Counted from the stretch's first letter, positions 27,495 through 36,929 are shown. The stretch is DNA of 64,000 nucleotides from Stenotrophomonas chelatiphaga (GCF_001431535.1 NZ_LDJK01000013.1:26011-90010); one strand, 5' to 3'. Notes: generated by a model not told the origin, from the sequence alone. Made by a program: numbers and translations.

Positions 27495-29384
27495 CTAGTA
27501 GATCGGGGTCACCTTCATCTGCGGCAGCGGGCGCGGGGCACCGTCGGTGAGGTCCGGGCCACAGTCGTCCCAGCTGGCGCCCTGCTCCACCATCAGCGCG
27601 TACAGCGCCTGGGATTGGCGACGCTTTTCCTGCGATCCCAGCGGATACGACGGCGGTGGCGGTTGCCCCGCCGCCACGCTGGCATAGGCGGTGCGGTAGG
27701 CCACCACCTGCTGGCCCGCGTCATCGGTACGCGACACTTCCAGCGTGTAGCGCTGGTAGGCCGAAGCGGCATTGCGCCAGCGTATCCAGTAGTGGTTTTC
27801 GAACGAGAAGCGGCAGAAGCGCTCACCGGCAAGCGTGCCCTTCTGCGCGATGCGACCGAGCACCTCCTGCGGCATGTCCAGGTTCATGCCGCCCTCGTCG
27901 CCTTCCAGGGTGACGTGCACGATGCGGTCGCGGTAGCCGGGCGCACGGGCCTGCAGCAGGTCGCGCCAGTTCTGCATGGTGGCGACGATCGCGAACAGGA
28001 AACGGGTCAGCTCGGTGGCAGCCATCGGCGAAGCGATGTCGCGGTAACCGCGCTGCCAGCGTTCGCGGTTGCCGGTTGGCAGCACCACCGCGCGTTCGAG
28101 CGCTTGCGCCGCATCGGCCGCATCAGACACTTCCCGGGCATCACCGGGGTACACCAGGTTGATGGCGAAGGTCGGCCAGCGCGGCAGCGCGGCGTCGAAA
28201 AGATGGATCGGGAAGTTGCTGCTGATGCCGCCGTCGGAGAACCAGCACCGGCGGTAGCCGGCGATCGATGAGCCTGCCGCCGCCGCTCCCTGCTGCCCAC
28301 CGCTGGCCAGGCCCTCCATGCTGTCGGCCACGTTCCTGCCGCCCCGTCCCGGTTCGGCACGGTTGCCCTGCACCACCGCATGGTGGCGCGCCGGCTCATG
28401 CAGCGGCACCGCGCTGATCAACAGCGGAAAGCTGAGGCTCATCCGCGTGGCGACCAGCACCGGCAGCTGGCCCTCCGGCGGCAATCGATAGTACAGCCGG
28501 CCGTCGACCTGCTCCGGGGCGCCGGCATCGGCCACCAGCCCGTCCACCACGCTGCGCGGGAACAGGCGGTCGAACTCTTCGCGCAGGAACCAGAAGCGTG
28601 CTTCGGAAAACGGCAGGGTGCGCGGCTCGTTGTGCGACACGCAGGTACTGATCATCTGCAGGGTGATCGCCCGGCCATCCTGCGGTTCGTCCGCATAGCG
28701 CGGGGCGCCGTGCAGGTCGGCGAAGGTCAGCGGCGCATCGTCCGGCTTGCCCGACAACCGCTGCAGGGCCTCGTGCAGCCAGTCGGTCAGAGCGGGGCGT
28801 TGCGGATCATCGCTGCGGCCATTGCACAGCCCCAGCAGGTTGCCACGTGCCACCCGTGCCACCCGCAGCAGCGCGCCGGCCACGCCGGCACCGTAGGCGC
28901 ACAGCAGCGAAGGCAACAGGGTCGCCAGCATGCCCGCCACCCCGCCGGCGCCGTAGCCGATGCCCAACAGCACGACCAGCGACAGCAGCACTTCCAGCGG
29001 CGCAATGGTGAACACCGCCGCCAGCAGGCACAGCAGTTTGCGTGGCCACCCCGCATGGCTGGCCAGCACCACCAGCAGCCGGTAGGCCGCGCGCGCGCCG
29101 CGAGCGGGCTGGAACAAGCCGTAGATGAAGCCACGCGTGGACAGCTGGGCCGATACGCCGGCCAGTCCCTCGAAGCCGGCCTGCGGCCCCACTGTCTCGC
29201 CTGCCTGGCGACGGCGATCACCGAGCGCGGCCGCCGCCGCCACGGCGGCTGCGATGGCGCCGGCCGAGGTACCGCCGATGCTCTTGAAGCGGTAGTCCCT
29301 GGCCAGCGCCAGCACCGCGTTGGGATACACGATGCCGCTGGTGATTCCGCCCTTCATGACCAGATCGCAGTACTTGGCTGCCAC
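27495..29384 (-). CDS. patatin-like phospholipase family protein
   Basis: 629 aa acyl hydrolase. The nucleophile elbow GGTSAGA near residues 37-43 and the catalytic Asp in FSDGGISSNFP, about residue 378, form the Ser-Asp dyad; KGGITSGIVYPNAV at 11-24 begins the patatin fold. Residues about 125-195 are hydrophobic and suggest membrane segments inserted between the two catalytic elements, an unusual layout compared with compact patatins. The start is GTG. Substrate unknown; a phospholipid role would fit the neighbouring lipid operon, but the genes are separated by a SMAG array. Confidence 0.82.
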   Translation of the reverse strand: MAAKYCDLVMKGGITSGIVYPNAVLALARDYRFKSIGGTSAGAIAAAVAAAAALGDRRRQAGETVGPQAGFEGLAGVSAQLSTRGFIYGLFQPARGARAAYRLLVVLASHAGWPRKLLCLLAAVFTIAPLEVLLSLVVLLGIGYGAGGVAGMLATLLPSLLCAYGAGVAGALLRVARVARGNLLGLCNGRSDDPQRPALTDWLHEALQRLSGKPDDAPLTFADLHGAPRYADEPQDGRAITLQMISTCVSHNEPRTLPFSEARFWFLREEFDRLFPRSVVDGLVADAGAPEQVDGRLYYRLPPEGQLPVLVATRMSLSFPLLISAVPLHEPARHHAVVQGNRAEPGRGGRNVADSMEGLASGGQQGAAAAGSSIAGYRRCWFSDGGISSNFPIHLFDAALPRWPTFAINLVYPGDAREVSDAADAAQALERAVVLPTGNRERWQRGYRDIASPMAATELTRFLFAIVATMQNWRDLLQARAPGYRDRIVHVTLEGDEGGMNLDMPQEVLGRIAQKGTLAGERFCRFSFENHYWIRWRNAASAYQRYTLEVSRTDDAGQQVVAYRTAYASVAAGQPPPPSYPLGSQEKRRQSQALYALMVEQGASWDDCGPDLTDGAPRPLPQMKVTPIY

Positions 29385-29479
29385 GGGCCGACCCTCCGCT
29401 GGATTCGACCCTGATTATGGCAAGCAGGCCTCTCACCGCATGAGATCGCTGACGCATTTCGAAGGCAACGTCTGCCCCG

Positions 29480-29636
29480 GTAGTGAGGGCCGCTGGCCGT
29501 CATGCGCCTGCCCTGGCCCCTGGTGGGTGACGGCCGCTGGCCGTCATGCCCGTGCCCTGGCCCCTGGTGGGTGACGGCCGCTGGCCGTCATGCCCGTGCC
29601 CTGGCCCCCGGTGGGTGACGACCGTTGGTCGTCACG
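29480..29636. repeat. SMAG tandem array (four units, 44-bp period)
   Basis: Four palindromes with a regular step, at about 29480, 29523, 29567 and 29611. Units 1-3 have the GGCCGC-TGG-CC core, unit 4 has GACGACC-GTT-GGTCGTC. The spacers (CATGCCCGTGCCCTGGCCC) are nearly identical, so the units were copied together. It fills the gap between the patatin and lipocalin genes. Confidence 0.85.
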
Positions 29637-29651
29637 CCGTTGCCAACGGCG

Positions 29652-30185
29652 CTACCGCTCTGACTGCGGGACCTTGCGGATCTTGCTGGTGTCATAACCC
29701 ATCGCGGCGATCTTCTCGATGGCCTGCTGGTAATCGGCCTCGCTGACCTGCGGCGTCCGCGCCATGTACCACACGTAGTCGCGCTTGCTGCGCGCCACGA
29801 TGGTCTGCTGGTAGTCCTCATCCAGCCAGGAAATCACGTACTCGGCCTGGATCGGCCAGATGAACTGCATGCCCCACACCGCGCCGTTGCCTTCCTTCTC
29901 CACCCGACCCACCGGATGCATCGTTTTAAGCTTCGCATCGAAGCTGCCCTTGCGGTAGGTGAAGGTGGTCTGGATGCGCCCGTCGGGTCGCATTGCATAG
30001 CGTTCCACCGAATCAAACGCCTTGCGTTCAATGAAGGTGGGAATCTGGGCGATGACATACCAGTCACCCATGAAGCGCGGCACGTCCACCGCGGTCGCGC
30101 GCGGCAAGGGACGTTCCGGACTGGACGAACAGGCACTGGCCGACAACGCCATCGCGATCACGGGAAGCAGGCGGGACAGACGCAT
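29652..30185 (-). CDS. lipocalin family lipoprotein (Blc-like)
   Basis: 177 aa. Signal peptide with lipobox SASAC gives lipidation near Cys19. GDWYVIAQIPTFIER at about 41-55 is the lipocalin GxW signature, and ARTPQVSEADYQQAI is typical of Blc. Bacterial Blc is an outer-membrane lipoprotein that binds lysophospholipids or fatty acids. AAGGAGAA lies 5 nt before the ATG. It is the last gene of the lipid operon, 11 nt after the second methyltransferase. Its stop TAG falls in the GGTAGCGCC end of a repeat. Confidence 0.9.
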   Translation of the reverse strand: MRLSRLLPVIAMALSASACSSSPERPLPRATAVDVPRFMGDWYVIAQIPTFIERKAFDSVERYAMRPDGRIQTTFTYRKGSFDAKLKTMHPVGRVEKEGNGAVWGMQFIWPIQAEYVISWLDEDYQQTIVARSKRDYVWYMARTPQVSEADYQQAIEKIAAMGYDTSKIRKVPQSER

Positions 30186-30196
30186 GGTGTTCTCCT

Positions 30197-31270
30197 TCAA
30201 CGGGGACGGAACAGGTAGTGGGCCACCAGCCACTGCTGGCCCTTCTCATAACCGAACAGTTCGGCGCAGGCCATCCAGAACATTCGCCAGCGCTGGAACC
30301 ACAACGCAGCGGCGGCATCGCCGTAGGTCTGGCGCAGCACCGGCATCAGAGCGTCGCGCTGGCTGTCCTGGTTCTGCAGCCAGTGGTTGGCGGTGCGCTG
30401 GTAGTGCGTGCCATCCAGCAACCAGCGCTGCTGCAGCAGCAGGTCGTGCTGGAAGTGCAGCAGCGTGTCCGCTGCCGGCATCAGGCCACCGGTGAAGAAG
30501 TGCCGCCCCATCCAGTTGTCCTCGCCCTCGGTTTCGAAGGGATACATCGCCGTGCGATGCACGAAGATATGCACGAACAACGCCCCATCGCTGCGCAGCC
30601 AACCGGCGATGCGGCCCAGCAGCCGGTCGTAGTTGCGCATGTGTTCGAACATCTCGATGGACACCGCGCGGTCGAAGGAGCGCGCGGGCAGCTCCAGGTG
30701 GTTGACGTCGCGGGTCAGCACCTGCACGTTGCGCAGTCCACGCGCCTGGCATTGCGCCTCGATGTGCGCACGTTGCCCGTGCGAGTTCGACACTGCAGTG
30801 ATGCGCGCCTGCGGATAACGCTCGGCCATCCACAAGGTCAACGATCCCCAGCCGCACCCCAGTTCCAGGATGTCCTGGCCGTCGGCCAGGCCGGCGCGCT
30901 CGGCGTACAGCTCCAGCATCGCTTCTTCGGCCTGGTCCAGGGTCTCGGTGCCGGTGCGGTAGTAGCAGCTGCTGTATTTCAGCCGCTTGCCCAGGCACGC
31001 TTCGAAGAACGCCGCCGGCACTTCATAGTGCTGGCGGTTGGCCGCATCCACGTGCAGGGCCAATGGACTGCCCGCCAGTTCGGCGATGCGCTCGGAAAAG
31101 CGCAGTGCCTGGGCCTCGGTGCCGCCCTCGAACTCCTCGCGCAGGCGCTGCGCGCACTGCCGGCGGATGCCATAGCGCAGCAGCACATCGGGCAGCAGCC
31201 CGCGTTCGGCCAGGCCGGTCAGTCCTGCGGCAGGGTCTGGCAGCGGCAGGGACTGGATCTGGGTGCTCAT
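30197..31270 (-). CDS. Cfa-like SAM-dependent methyltransferase
   Basis: 357 aa. SAM-binding ILELGCGWGSLTLWMAERYP near 138-157 and SIEMFEHMRNYDRLL near 209-223 match the cyclopropane-fatty-acid synthase clan, but it is shorter than classical Cfa and lacks its N-terminal domain. It is the second Cfa-type enzyme in this operon, so the pair may carry out two different methyl or methylene transfers on acyl chains. Its ATG overlaps the DUF1295 stop (31267-31270). Confidence 0.85.
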   Translation of the reverse strand: MSTQIQSLPLPDPAAGLTGLAERGLLPDVLLRYGIRRQCAQRLREEFEGGTEAQALRFSERIAELAGSPLALHVDAANRQHYEVPAAFFEACLGKRLKYSSCYYRTGTETLDQAEEAMLELYAERAGLADGQDILELGCGWGSLTLWMAERYPQARITAVSNSHGQRAHIEAQCQARGLRNVQVLTRDVNHLELPARSFDRAVSIEMFEHMRNYDRLLGRIAGWLRSDGALFVHIFVHRTAMYPFETEGEDNWMGRHFFTGGLMPAADTLLHFQHDLLLQQRWLLDGTHYQRTANHWLQNQDSQRDALMPVLRQTYGDAAAALWFQRWRMFWMACAELFGYEKGQQWLVAHYLFRPR

Positions 31271-32061
31271 CGGCGCGGCTCCTTGGAAGGGGTGGGTTCA
31301 CTGGGGAACCAGGGAAAGATCATCGACGTGCTGCGCTGGTACTGGCGGTAGTCCTCGCCGCGGCTGCGCAGCGCCTGTTTCTCGGTGAACGGCACGCCGC
31401 TCAGCCAGCGCAGGAACACATACATCACCACCGGGCCGGCGCAGGCCAGCCACCACAGCGGGGAACCCGCGGCCAGCAGCACATAGGTGAACCAGTGCAG
31501 CCATTCGAAGAAGTAGTTGGGATGCCGGGAATAGCGCCACAGCCCCTCGCGGCAGGTGCGGCCCTTGTTCGCCGGATCGGCGCGGAAGCGGGCGAGCTGG
31601 CGATCGGCCAGGCTCTCCCCGCCCACGCTCAGCAGCCACATCGCCACCGCGGCCAGCACCCAGCCGATACCGTCCCCGCGCGGGTTCTCCGCCACCGCGA
31701 TGAACGGCAGGGCGAACAGCACCACCAGCAGCGCCTGGGCCTGGAAGAAGCCGAAGATCTTGCCCTGGTGGCCGTGCCAGTGATCGCGCAGGTAACGGTA
31801 GCGACCGTCCTCTTCTTCGCTGCGCACGCGCCGCCACAGGTGGAGTGCCAGGCGGGCTCCCCACAGCCCGCCCAGCACGCCCAGCGCCAGCCGCGGCAGC
31901 AGCGCGCCCTCCCCCAGCAGCGCCAGCAGCAGCGCGGCGGCGGCCACGCTCTTGGCCCACAGCACGTCCACCACGCCGATGTTCTGGTGACGGCGTTGCC
32001 ACCACCAGCCCCAGCTCATCACCACGGCGGCATACAGCCACACCCACCACAACAGCTTCAT
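31267..32061 (-). CDS. DUF1295 membrane protein (steroid 5-alpha-reductase-like)
   Basis: 264 aa with about six hydrophobic helices. The C-terminal GLWRYSRHPNYFFEWLHWFTY near 177-197 is the hallmark of DUF1295 proteins, which belong to the isoprenylcysteine methyltransferase/steroid reductase group of integral membrane enzymes. Probably acts on a lipid in the inner membrane. It overlaps both neighbours by 4 nt, which means tight translational coupling. Confidence 0.88.
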   Translation of the reverse strand: MKLLWWVWLYAAVVMSWGWWWQRRHQNIGVVDVLWAKSVAAAALLLALLGEGALLPRLALGVLGGLWGARLALHLWRRVRSEEEDGRYRYLRDHWHGHQGKIFGFFQAQALLVVLFALPFIAVAENPRGDGIGWVLAAVAMWLLSVGGESLADRQLARFRADPANKGRTCREGLWRYSRHPNYFFEWLHWFTYVLLAAGSPLWWLACAGPVVMYVFLRWLSGVPFTEKQALRSRGEDYRQYQRSTSMIFPWFPSEPTPSKEPRR

Positions 32062-32609
32062 CGTGTTTCTCCTGTTCCCACGGGGTCACCGCGGCGTGCC
32101 GGCTGCCAGCGCCGCGCGCAGGTGGCCAACAGCGGCAGCGCGAGCGCCCAGCCGATACCCAGTACGGCGATGCCCTGCCAGGCCGGCGTGGCGAAAGTCA
32201 GCGAAGAAAATCCCCGCGCGGCCGAGACATAGGCCAGGGGGGCCAGCAGCAGGCCGACCAGAACGGCCAGCTGCCACCGGCGCTGCAGGGCAGCGAAAGA
32301 GACCGTCAGGGTCATCGCGAACGATGCCCACAAGGCAAGGATCCAGACCGGCGCCAGCCCGCGTTCGGCGTTGCCTGCGGCATACACCACCAGCCCGGAA
32401 GCACCGGCCACGCCGTCCACCACCAGCCCGCAACCGATCGCCAGCGCGATCAGCTTCAGGTCCACCGCCGGGTGCGGGGACAGCAGCAGCTGGCTCAGCA
32501 CATAGGCCGCCGCCGCCACCAGCGCCGGCCAGTACAGACCACGCCCGGCACCGGCCACGGCGCAGAACCACACCAGCTGGTTGCCGATCAGGTTGCCCCA
32601 GAAGTGCAT
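32058..32609 (-). CDS. DUF2878 membrane protein
   Basis: 183 aa with about five to six hydrophobic helices spread over the whole length, beginning FWGNLIGNQLVWFCAVAGAG. It matches my recollection of DUF2878, a family found almost only beside Cfa, DUF1365 and DUF1295 genes in gammaproteobacteria. The ATG at 32609 is one base from the cfa stop. Function unknown; position suggests a membrane component of the same lipid pathway. Confidence 0.75.
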   Translation of the reverse strand: MHFWGNLIGNQLVWFCAVAGAGRGLYWPALVAAAAYVLSQLLLSPHPAVDLKLIALAIGCGLVVDGVAGASGLVVYAAGNAERGLAPVWILALWASFAMTLTVSFAALQRRWQLAVLVGLLLAPLAYVSAARGFSSLTFATPAWQGIAVLGIGWALALPLLATCARRWQPARRGDPVGTGETR

Positions 32610-32610
32610 C

Positions 32611-33864
32611 TCAGTGCGCTCCGGCCAGCGGTGGGGGACGGTAGCCCGGCCGCGCCAGCAACAGCTGCGACACACCGATCGAGCGCTCCAGGAAGCCGCC
32701 TTCGCAGTACGCGAGGTAGAACTCCCACATTCGGATGAAATCCTCATCGAAGCCCTGCGCGCGCACCGCCGGCAGCTGGGCGAGGAAGCGCTCGCGCCAG
32801 GCGCGCAGGGTCAGTGCGTAGGACTGCCCGAAGTCCATCTGGCCTATCAGCTGCAGGTCGCTGCTGCGGGTCTTGGCCGCCAGCATGGCGTTCAGCGAGG
32901 GAATGAAACTGCCGGGGAACACGAAGCGCTTGATGTAATCCACGCTGCGCCGCGCCTGCTCGTAGCGCTCGTCTTCGATGGTGATCGCCTGCAGCAGGGC
33001 CAAGCCTTCCGGCTTCAGCAGGCGGGTCAGGGTGGCGAAATAGGTCTGCAGGTACTGCGCGCCGATCGCCTCGATCATCTCGATGGACACCAGCTTGTCG
33101 TACTGGCCATCCAGGTCGCGGTAGTCCTTCAGCAGCAGGGTCACCCGGTCGTGCAGTCCGGCCGCTTCGATGCGCTGGCTGGCCAGCGCGTGCTGCTCCA
33201 CCGATATCGTGGTGGTGGTGACGCGGCAGCCGATGTGGCGCGCTGCGTACATCGCAAAGCCGCCCCAGCCGGTACCGATCTCCAGTACGTGGTCGGCAGG
33301 CGTGAGCTGCAGCTGTTCGCAGATGCGCGCCAGCTTGCGCTGCGATGCGGCGTCCAGCGTATCGCCGTCCTCGAACAGCGCAGAGGAGTACATCAGGTCC
33401 TTGGACAGGAACAGCGAGAAGAACGGATTACCCAGATCGTAGTGCGCGGCGATGTTGCGGCGGCTGCCTTCGCGGGTATTGCGGCGCAGCTGCGCCCAGG
33501 CTTTCAGCGCCCAGCCCCCGATGCGCGCCGGGCCGCGTTCCACGCCGTCGAGCAGCTCGCGGTTGCGCACCAGCAGCTGCACCAGCGCCACCAGGTCGTC
33601 GCAGCGCCACTGGCCGCGGATGTAGCTTTCGCCGGCGCCCACGCTGCCCTGGGTCGCCACCGCGCGATAGAACGCCGGGTCATCGATGGTCACCGTCACC
33701 AGCGGGCCACTGCCCTGCGTGCCAAGCACGACTTCACCCAGCGCATCGCGGACCCGCAGGCGACCGTCGCGCAGCGCGCCCAGCTTGGCCAGCAGCTGGC
33801 GGCGAAGGAAGGCGTCCAGGCGCCCAGGCCGTGGCAGGGCCATGCTGTGGCTCATGTCGTTCAT
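32611..33864 (-). CDS. cfa: cyclopropane-fatty-acyl-phospholipid synthase family
   Basis: 417 aa, normal for Cfa. N-terminal lipid-binding domain (about 1-120), then the SAM fold with VLEIGTGWGGFAMYAARHIG near 195-214 and DKLVSIEMIEAIGAQY near 258-273. LSKDLMYSSALFEDGDTLDA near 154-173 is the conserved substrate region. Cfa adds a methylene from SAM across cis double bonds of membrane phospholipids. The start at 33864 overlaps the DUF1365 stop (33861-33864). Confidence 0.92.
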   Translation of the reverse strand: MNDMSHSMALPRPGRLDAFLRRQLLAKLGALRDGRLRVRDALGEVVLGTQGSGPLVTVTIDDPAFYRAVATQGSVGAGESYIRGQWRCDDLVALVQLLVRNRELLDGVERGPARIGGWALKAWAQLRRNTREGSRRNIAAHYDLGNPFFSLFLSKDLMYSSALFEDGDTLDAASQRKLARICEQLQLTPADHVLEIGTGWGGFAMYAARHIGCRVTTTTISVEQHALASQRIEAAGLHDRVTLLLKDYRDLDGQYDKLVSIEMIEAIGAQYLQTYFATLTRLLKPEGLALLQAITIEDERYEQARRSVDYIKRFVFPGSFIPSLNAMLAAKTRSSDLQLIGQMDFGQSYALTLRAWRERFLAQLPAVRAQGFDEDFIRMWEFYLAYCEGGFLERSIGVSQLLLARPGYRPPPLAGAH

Positions 33865-34625
33865 TGGTTTTTTCCAGCAAGCGAAGGATGGTCGTGGACC
33901 GGATTGCGTTTCAGCCACAGGCGCAGCGCCTGCCAATGGATCGCGCCGACCACCTGCAGCGTCATCAGCGGATGCCGGGCCAGCACCATCGCCAGTCCGG
34001 GGCCGTCCAGCGCACGGCGCTGCATCGACTGGGTCGCATCGAACTGGTGCTGGCCGTCGCGCCACACCTGCATGTGCACGCGCAGGTCGTCGCCGGGCAC
34101 GGTGAAGCGCCAGTCGTAACCGCAGTCCATCTGCATGAAGGGCGAAACATGGAACTGCTTGTCGAAACGCCAGCGCAGCGCGCGGCCATGGGCTTCCGCG
34201 TCGGCGACCGCCAGCACGTAGGCATGGCGCTCCTTCCACGGTGTGTTGGTGATCTCGGCAACGATGCACTCCAGCGTGTCATCGGCGGCGTGGCAGTAGT
34301 AGAAGCTGACCGGATTGAACACATGGCCGGCGTGGCGCAGGTGCGCGAGCAGGCGCACCGGACCCGATGGACGGTGGCCAAGCACGGCCTGCGCACGATC
34401 GCGCACCGCTTCGGCCAGCGGCTGGTCGGGGTCACCCAGGTAGTCGCTGCGGCGGAACTCGGCCAGGTTGCGGCGGCCCACCGACCACAGCCAGCGCCGG
34501 TCGAACACGCTGTCCACCTCGTCCAGGTCCAGCAGCAGCTGTGCGATCGGATAACGGAAGGCGTGTGCATGCGGCACATGCCTGCGGTGCACGACCTCGC
34601 CGCGGTAGATCGCGCTGGCGCTCAC
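33861..34625 (-). CDS. DUF1365 domain protein
   Basis: 254 aa. AIYRGEVVHRRHVPHAHAFR at the start and HVFNPVSFYYCHAAD near 100-114 are diagnostic of DUF1365, a family of unknown biochemistry that almost always adjoins a flavin amine-oxidase-like gene and a Cfa gene. The start is GTG at 34625, overlapping the FAD gene stop as GTGA (34622-34625); the frame runs further up but overlaps that gene. Confidence 0.88.
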   Translation of the reverse strand: MSASAIYRGEVVHRRHVPHAHAFRYPIAQLLLDLDEVDSVFDRRWLWSVGRRNLAEFRRSDYLGDPDQPLAEAVRDRAQAVLGHRPSGPVRLLAHLRHAGHVFNPVSFYYCHAADDTLECIVAEITNTPWKERHAYVLAVADAEAHGRALRWRFDKQFHVSPFMQMDCGYDWRFTVPGDDLRVHMQVWRDGQHQFDATQSMQRRALDGPGLAMVLARHPLMTLQVVGAIHWQALRLWLKRNPVHDHPSLAGKNQ

Positions 34626-35902
34626 GCGGTGGTTTCCTCGTGACGCGGCCAATGTGTTTCGGCACTCACTGCGTGCAATGCATCCACCACACGGCGCGCA
34701 CTGCGGATGCCGTCTTCGTGGAAACCCCAGCCCCAGTACGCGCCCGCAAACCAGGTATGGCGGCGTCCCTGCACCTCGTGCCAGCGCCGCTGCGCGCGGA
34801 CCATGGCGTGGTCGTGCACCGGGTGTGCGTAGCGCAGGCGACGCAGCACCTTGGCCGGGTCGATCGCCTCGCTGCGGTTGAGCGTCACCAGCAGCGGGGT
34901 CGGCGTATCCAGGCCCTGCAGCAGGTTCATGCAGTAGGTCACCGTGCAGGCCTGCGCCGGATCGCGCGGCACGTGCGCGTTCCACGCCGCCCACGCCGCG
35001 CGGTTGCGCGGCAGCAGGGCGGCATCGGTATGCAGCACGACCTCGTTGGGCTGGTAGCGGATGGCGCCGAGCACGCTGCGCTCCACCACATCTGGATCCT
35101 GCAGCAGGGCCAGTGCCTGATCGCTATGGCAGGCCATCACCACGTGGTCGAAGCCCTCCGCGCCGGCCGCGCTGTGCACCAGCACGCCATCGGCCAGCCG
35201 TTCCACCGCCAGCACCGGGCACTCCAGCCGCTCGCGCACCTGCCAGCGCTGGCGCAGTGCGTCCACGTAACGCGCTGAGCCGCCCTGCACCACCCGCCAT
35301 TGCGGACGGCCGGTGAGCTGCAGCATCTGGTGGTTGGCCATGAACTGCACCAGATAGCGCGCGGGGAAGTCACGCACGCTGGTGGCCGGCGAGGACCACA
35401 GGGCCGATGCCATCGGCAGCAGGTGCTCTTCGACGAAGGCCTCGCCGTAATGGTGGTCGTGCAGGTACTGGCCCAAGGTGGGCCCGGCCTCGTCGCCCTG
35501 CAGCAGGAGCGGGGCCTCGCGATAGAAGCGCCGCAGGTCGGCCAGCATCCCCCAGAAGCGTGGCGAGAGCAGGTTGCGGCGCTGGCAGAACAGGCCATTC
35601 AACGAGGTGGCGTTGTACTCCACCCCGCTGCGTTCGCTGTGCGCGGAGAAGCTCATGGTGGTCGGCTGCGAGGCAACATCGAGCTCGTCGAACAGGCCGC
35701 TGAGCAGCGGATAGTGCTGCGGATTGAACACGATGAATCCGGTGTCCACCGATACCGCGCGGCCATCCACCTGCAGCGCATGGGTATGGGTGTGGCCACC
35801 GAGGTAATCGTTGGCCTCGAACAGGGTGACCTCGTGCTGCTGGTCCAGCCACCACGCGCTGGCCAGTCCGGCAATGCCCGATCCGATGACGGCGATGCGC
35901 AT
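34622..35902 (-). CDS. FAD-dependent amine-oxidase-like oxidoreductase
   Basis: 426 aa. Dinucleotide motif IAVIGSGIAGLASAWWLDQ at 3-21 with FEANDYLGGHTHT following, and a C-terminal FAGAYWGWGFHEDGI near 395-409 that closes the FAD site. It belongs to the flavoprotein group that partners DUF1365 and Cfa. In Rhodobacter-type clusters such flavoproteins act on fatty acyl chains; the reaction here is not established. The ATG is 1 nt after the desaturase stop. Confidence 0.88.
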   Translation of the reverse strand: MRIAVIGSGIAGLASAWWLDQQHEVTLFEANDYLGGHTHTHALQVDGRAVSVDTGFIVFNPQHYPLLSGLFDELDVASQPTTMSFSAHSERSGVEYNATSLNGLFCQRRNLLSPRFWGMLADLRRFYREAPLLLQGDEAGPTLGQYLHDHHYGEAFVEEHLLPMASALWSSPATSVRDFPARYLVQFMANHQMLQLTGRPQWRVVQGGSARYVDALRQRWQVRERLECPVLAVERLADGVLVHSAAGAEGFDHVVMACHSDQALALLQDPDVVERSVLGAIRYQPNEVVLHTDAALLPRNRAAWAAWNAHVPRDPAQACTVTYCMNLLQGLDTPTPLLVTLNRSEAIDPAKVLRRLRYAHPVHDHAMVRAQRRWHEVQGRRHTWFAGAYWGWGFHEDGIRSARRVVDALHAVSAETHWPRHEETTA

Positions 35903-35903
35903 G

Positions 35904-36866
35904 TCAGTCCTTTGCCTTGGCCAGCACCCAGGCCGGCACCGGCTTGAGTCCGTGCACCAGCCGCAGCGACTGCATCAGCCGCAGGCCGTACCAGGTGATG
36001 TCCACTTCCCACCAGCGGAAGCCCTGGCGCACGGTCCCGGGGAAGAAGTGGTGGTTGTTGTGCCAGCCCTCGCCGAAGGTGAGCAGCGCCAGCCACAGGT
36101 TGTTGCGGCTGTCATCGCCGGTGTCATAGCGCTGCCGGCCGAAGCGGTGGGCCAGCGAATTGATGGTGACCGTGGCATGGAACAGCACCACGGTGGAGAT
36201 GAAGAAGCCCCAGACCAGCATCTGCGGGCCGCTGGTGCCCAGCGTGGGCGCCACCTGCTCAAGCAGCGCACCGAGCCCGTACAGTGCCGCGGCCAGCGCG
36301 ACCGGCACCAGCGTGTCGAAGCGGTCCAGCCAGCGCAGTTCCGGGAAGCGCGCCAGATCGGGAATACGCGACCAGTCCGTGCGGAACCCTTCGCGGGTCA
36401 GGAACCAGCCCATGTGGCTCCACCAGAATCCGTGTTCGCGCGGCGAATGCGGATCCAGCGGCTGGTCGGCATGGCGATGGTGGCTGCGATGGTGCGCCGC
36501 CCACCACAGCGGCCCGCGCTGCACGCTGGCGGCGCCGATGGCGGCGAACAGGAACTGCACCGGACGCGAGGTCTGGAAGGTGCGGTGGGAGAAATAGCGG
36601 TGGTAGAAGCCGGTGATGGCGAACATGCGCACCGCGTACAGCAACGCGGCCACGGCCACCGCCACCCACGATACGCCCACCCAGATCACCGCCACGCAGG
36701 CCAGGTGCAGGCCCACGAACGGCAGCGCACGCAGCCAGTCGATGCGCTTGCCATCGGCCTCGGCGGCGTCGGCCGCGCTGGGCTCCCGAGCGGCGGTATC
36801 GAACCAGCGCAACAGGGCGGACCAGCGCCGCGGGCGGGGCGGCGGTACTGCGGGTGTGGCCGACAT
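35904..36866 (-). CDS. acyl-CoA/phospholipid fatty-acid desaturase
   Basis: 320 aa integral membrane di-iron desaturase. The three histidine boxes are HRYFSHR (about 93-99), HRSHHRH (about 130-136) and HNNHH (about 266-270). Membrane helices lie between. It introduces a cis double bond and could supply the substrate for the Cfa-type enzymes downstream. It heads the lipid operon; an 87-nt gap with a palindrome separates it from the anti-sigma gene. Confidence 0.9.
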   Translation of the reverse strand: MSATPAVPPPRPRRWSALLRWFDTAAREPSAADAAEADGKRIDWLRALPFVGLHLACVAVIWVGVSWVAVAVAALLYAVRMFAITGFYHRYFSHRTFQTSRPVQFLFAAIGAASVQRGPLWWAAHHRSHHRHADQPLDPHSPREHGFWWSHMGWFLTREGFRTDWSRIPDLARFPELRWLDRFDTLVPVALAAALYGLGALLEQVAPTLGTSGPQMLVWGFFISTVVLFHATVTINSLAHRFGRQRYDTGDDSRNNLWLALLTFGEGWHNNHHFFPGTVRQGFRWWEVDITWYGLRLMQSLRLVHGLKPVPAWVLAKAKD

Positions 36867-36929
36867 CGTGCATCCCTCCTGGATCTACTGTCAGGAGATA
36901 CGATGCCAGGGGGCCTGTGGATGCAGCGT

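Noticed and set aside
27361..29651. Mobile element carrying the repeats
   Set aside because: No transposase, RAYT or target duplication in the window; the repeats are non-autonomous short palindromes.
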